NCBI GenBank assembly: GCA_029210545.1
Contig: JARGFV010000116.1
Location: 1 to 7,494, forward strand
Source of the DNA: a bacterium
Lineage (GTDB): Bacteria; BMS3Abin14
Length of the DNA stretch: 7,494 nucleotides
Direction: 5' to 3'
In this document: piece after piece, positions 6,986 to 7,494 of the stretch
Numbering within the stretch: position 1 is the first letter of the stretch
How the letters are laid out: every line of letters begins with the position of its first letter
The notes under the pieces: generated by a model
Seen by the model: only the letters and a program-made list of their open reading frames with translations
Database searches by the model: none
What the model was told of the DNA's origin: nothing
Made by a program: the position numbers and the translations under genes

Positions 6986-7013
6986 ATCCAGGATCCAGGA
7001 TCCAAGATCCAGG
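6986..7013. repeat. ATCCAGG heptamer array in the ileS leader
   Basis: Four contiguous 7-bp units occur: ATCCAGG, ATCCAGG, ATCCAAG and ATCCAGG. The array lies 12 bp beyond the ATCTCAA array. Looser ATCC-containing runs occur at 2075-2085 and 2425-2453, which suggests a dispersed family. Confidence 0.8.
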
Positions 7014-7036
7014 AAGGTTACAGATTACATTGACAG

Positions 7037-7071
7037 GTGAAACATGAATCGTGAACCGTGAACCGTGAAGC
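7037..7071. repeat. GTGAACC heptamer array in the ileS leader
   Basis: Five contiguous 7-bp units occur: GTGAAAC, ATGAATC, GTGAACC, GTGAACC and GTGAAGC. It is the same family and orientation as the array after glnA. It ends 5 bp from the A-run that encodes the T-box terminator U-tract, so it begins right after the terminator in the message. Confidence 0.85.
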
Positions 7072-7075
7072 GTGT

Positions 7076-7106
7076 AAAAATAAAAAAACCGCCCCTCCAG
7101 GGACGG
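7076..7106 (-). terminator. T-box intrinsic terminator
   Basis: On the - strand, CCGTCCC (7106-7100) pairs with GGGGCGG (7095-7089) across a short TGGA loop, followed by TTTTTTTATTTTT. The 5' arm GTCCC can instead pair with the GGG of the T-box sequence, giving the expected choice between terminator and antiterminator. Confidence 0.93.
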
Positions 7107-7366
7107 ATCATTTCCGCGGTACCACCCCGGTTGCCCGGCACGCTTCAGAGCCTTTCCTGAAAGGTTGCCGGACCCCTCTGGCGCTGTGTCGGGCGCACCC
7201 GGCCCCGCCTATGTCCCTCGATCCCGCAGCTGGCGGGACTCGGGAATTCAGCGGAACGGCTCCGGGGTGATCTCCTCCGCCTTCACGGTCGCCGGGCTCT
7301 CACCATCCCCGGATCGCTGTGGGCCGCTGTAAAAGCGGGTACTGTCCCCGTCATCGCCTTGTCTTT
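7076..7366 (-). promoter_or_regulatory. T-box riboswitch, isoleucine-specific, upstream of ileS
   Basis: Read on the - strand, this is a complete T-box leader. In stem I, GGGG (7349-7346) pairs with CCCC (7267-7264) and CCGC (7338-7335) with GCGG (7280-7277). They enclose a specifier loop with the loop-E AGUA (7343-7340) on the 5' side and AUC (7271-7269) followed by A on the 3' side. AUC is an isoleucine codon. The distal GGUGAGAGCC segment and a later CGGGUGCGCCCG hairpin also fit T-box architecture. The T-box sequence GGGUGGUACCGCGG (7127-7114) has the bulge UGGU, complementary to the ACCA end expected of tRNA-Ile. A terminator follows. Uncharged tRNA-Ile should stabilise the antiterminator and switch on ileS and probably lspA-lgt. 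The 5' end is approximate and no clear promoter was found. Confidence 0.95.
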
Positions 7367-7402
7367 AATTGTGATAACCTCGCAGAACGTCCATTGGAGC
7401 CG

Positions 7403-7492
7403 TTTTGCGAGTCCAACAATGATAGAGTCGCAAAAAGTCCAATCCGGGACTTTTCGCTCCACGGAAAGGGAAAAGCGTCGTTTTCCCTTTCC
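7403..7492. repeat. Cluster of inverted repeats upstream of the T-box
   Basis: Three inverted repeats lie in a row. They are ttttgcga (7403-7410) with tcgcaaaa (7428-7435), aaaagtcc (7433-7440) with ggactttt (7447-7454), and a perfect 12-bp stem ggaaagggaaaa (7463-7474) with ttttccctttcc (7481-7492). The reverse complement of 7428-7439 is gactttttgcga, identical to 77-88 in the repeat cluster at the other end of the window. No gene is seen here. The ileS operon promoter is probably between this cluster and the T-box, but no convincing -35/-10 pair could be picked out. Confidence 0.6.
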
Positions 7493-7494
7493 TT

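Noticed and set aside
6953-7071. CRISPR array
   Set aside because: The units are 7 bp with no spacers between them, no cas genes are present, and the arrays lie within the ileS leader.

Overview
The window is an ordinary chromosomal segment with five complete housekeeping genes in two convergent groups, separated and flanked by unusually repeat-rich non-coding DNA. No phage, transposase, toxin, CRISPR or defence gene was seen. The genes are GC-rich. Their combined features suggest a bacterium of the former Deltaproteobacteria (Desulfobacterota) or a neighbouring phylum: a type I glutamine synthetase with an adenylylation tyrosine, an Lgt with a GRLGCF signature, and tandem-repeat-rich intergenic DNA. 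This placement comes from recalled family resemblance, not from a search.

Layout. Positions 1-159 hold three consecutive inverted repeats and the glnB leader. On the + strand, glnB (160-498) and glnA (599-2017) form the nitrogen-assimilation pair, with a perfect 14-bp hairpin in the gap between them. Positions 2018-2804 carry no convincing gene. They contain heptamer repeats, several hairpins, a G/C-run repeat element, and two oppositely oriented arrays of an 8-bp repeat next to a terminator. On the - strand, ileS (4124-6931), lspA (3651-4127) and lgt (2805-3596) form a compact operon: ileS and lspA overlap by ATGA, and lspA and lgt are 54 nt apart with a hairpin between them. Upstream of ileS (6932-7494) are three arrays of three different 7-bp repeats, a complete T-box riboswitch with its terminator, and another cluster of inverted repeats.

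How the genes work together. GlnB is the PII sensor of 2-oxoglutarate, ATP and nitrogen status. GlnA makes glutamine from glutamate and ammonia, and keeps the tyrosine through which PII-dependent adenylylation would control it. On the other strand, the T-box should sense uncharged tRNA-Ile: its specifier codon is AUC and its antiterminator bulge is UGGU, which matches ACCA-ended tRNA-Ile. It would then let transcription run into ileS. Because lspA and lgt follow in the same orientation, the two lipoprotein-maturation enzymes may also be under isoleucine-tRNA control.

The most notable points are this T-box/operon combination, the set of different repeats sharing a 7-bp period in the ileS leader, and the inverted pair of 8-bp-period arrays next to lgt. 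I found nothing that amounts to a new biological system.
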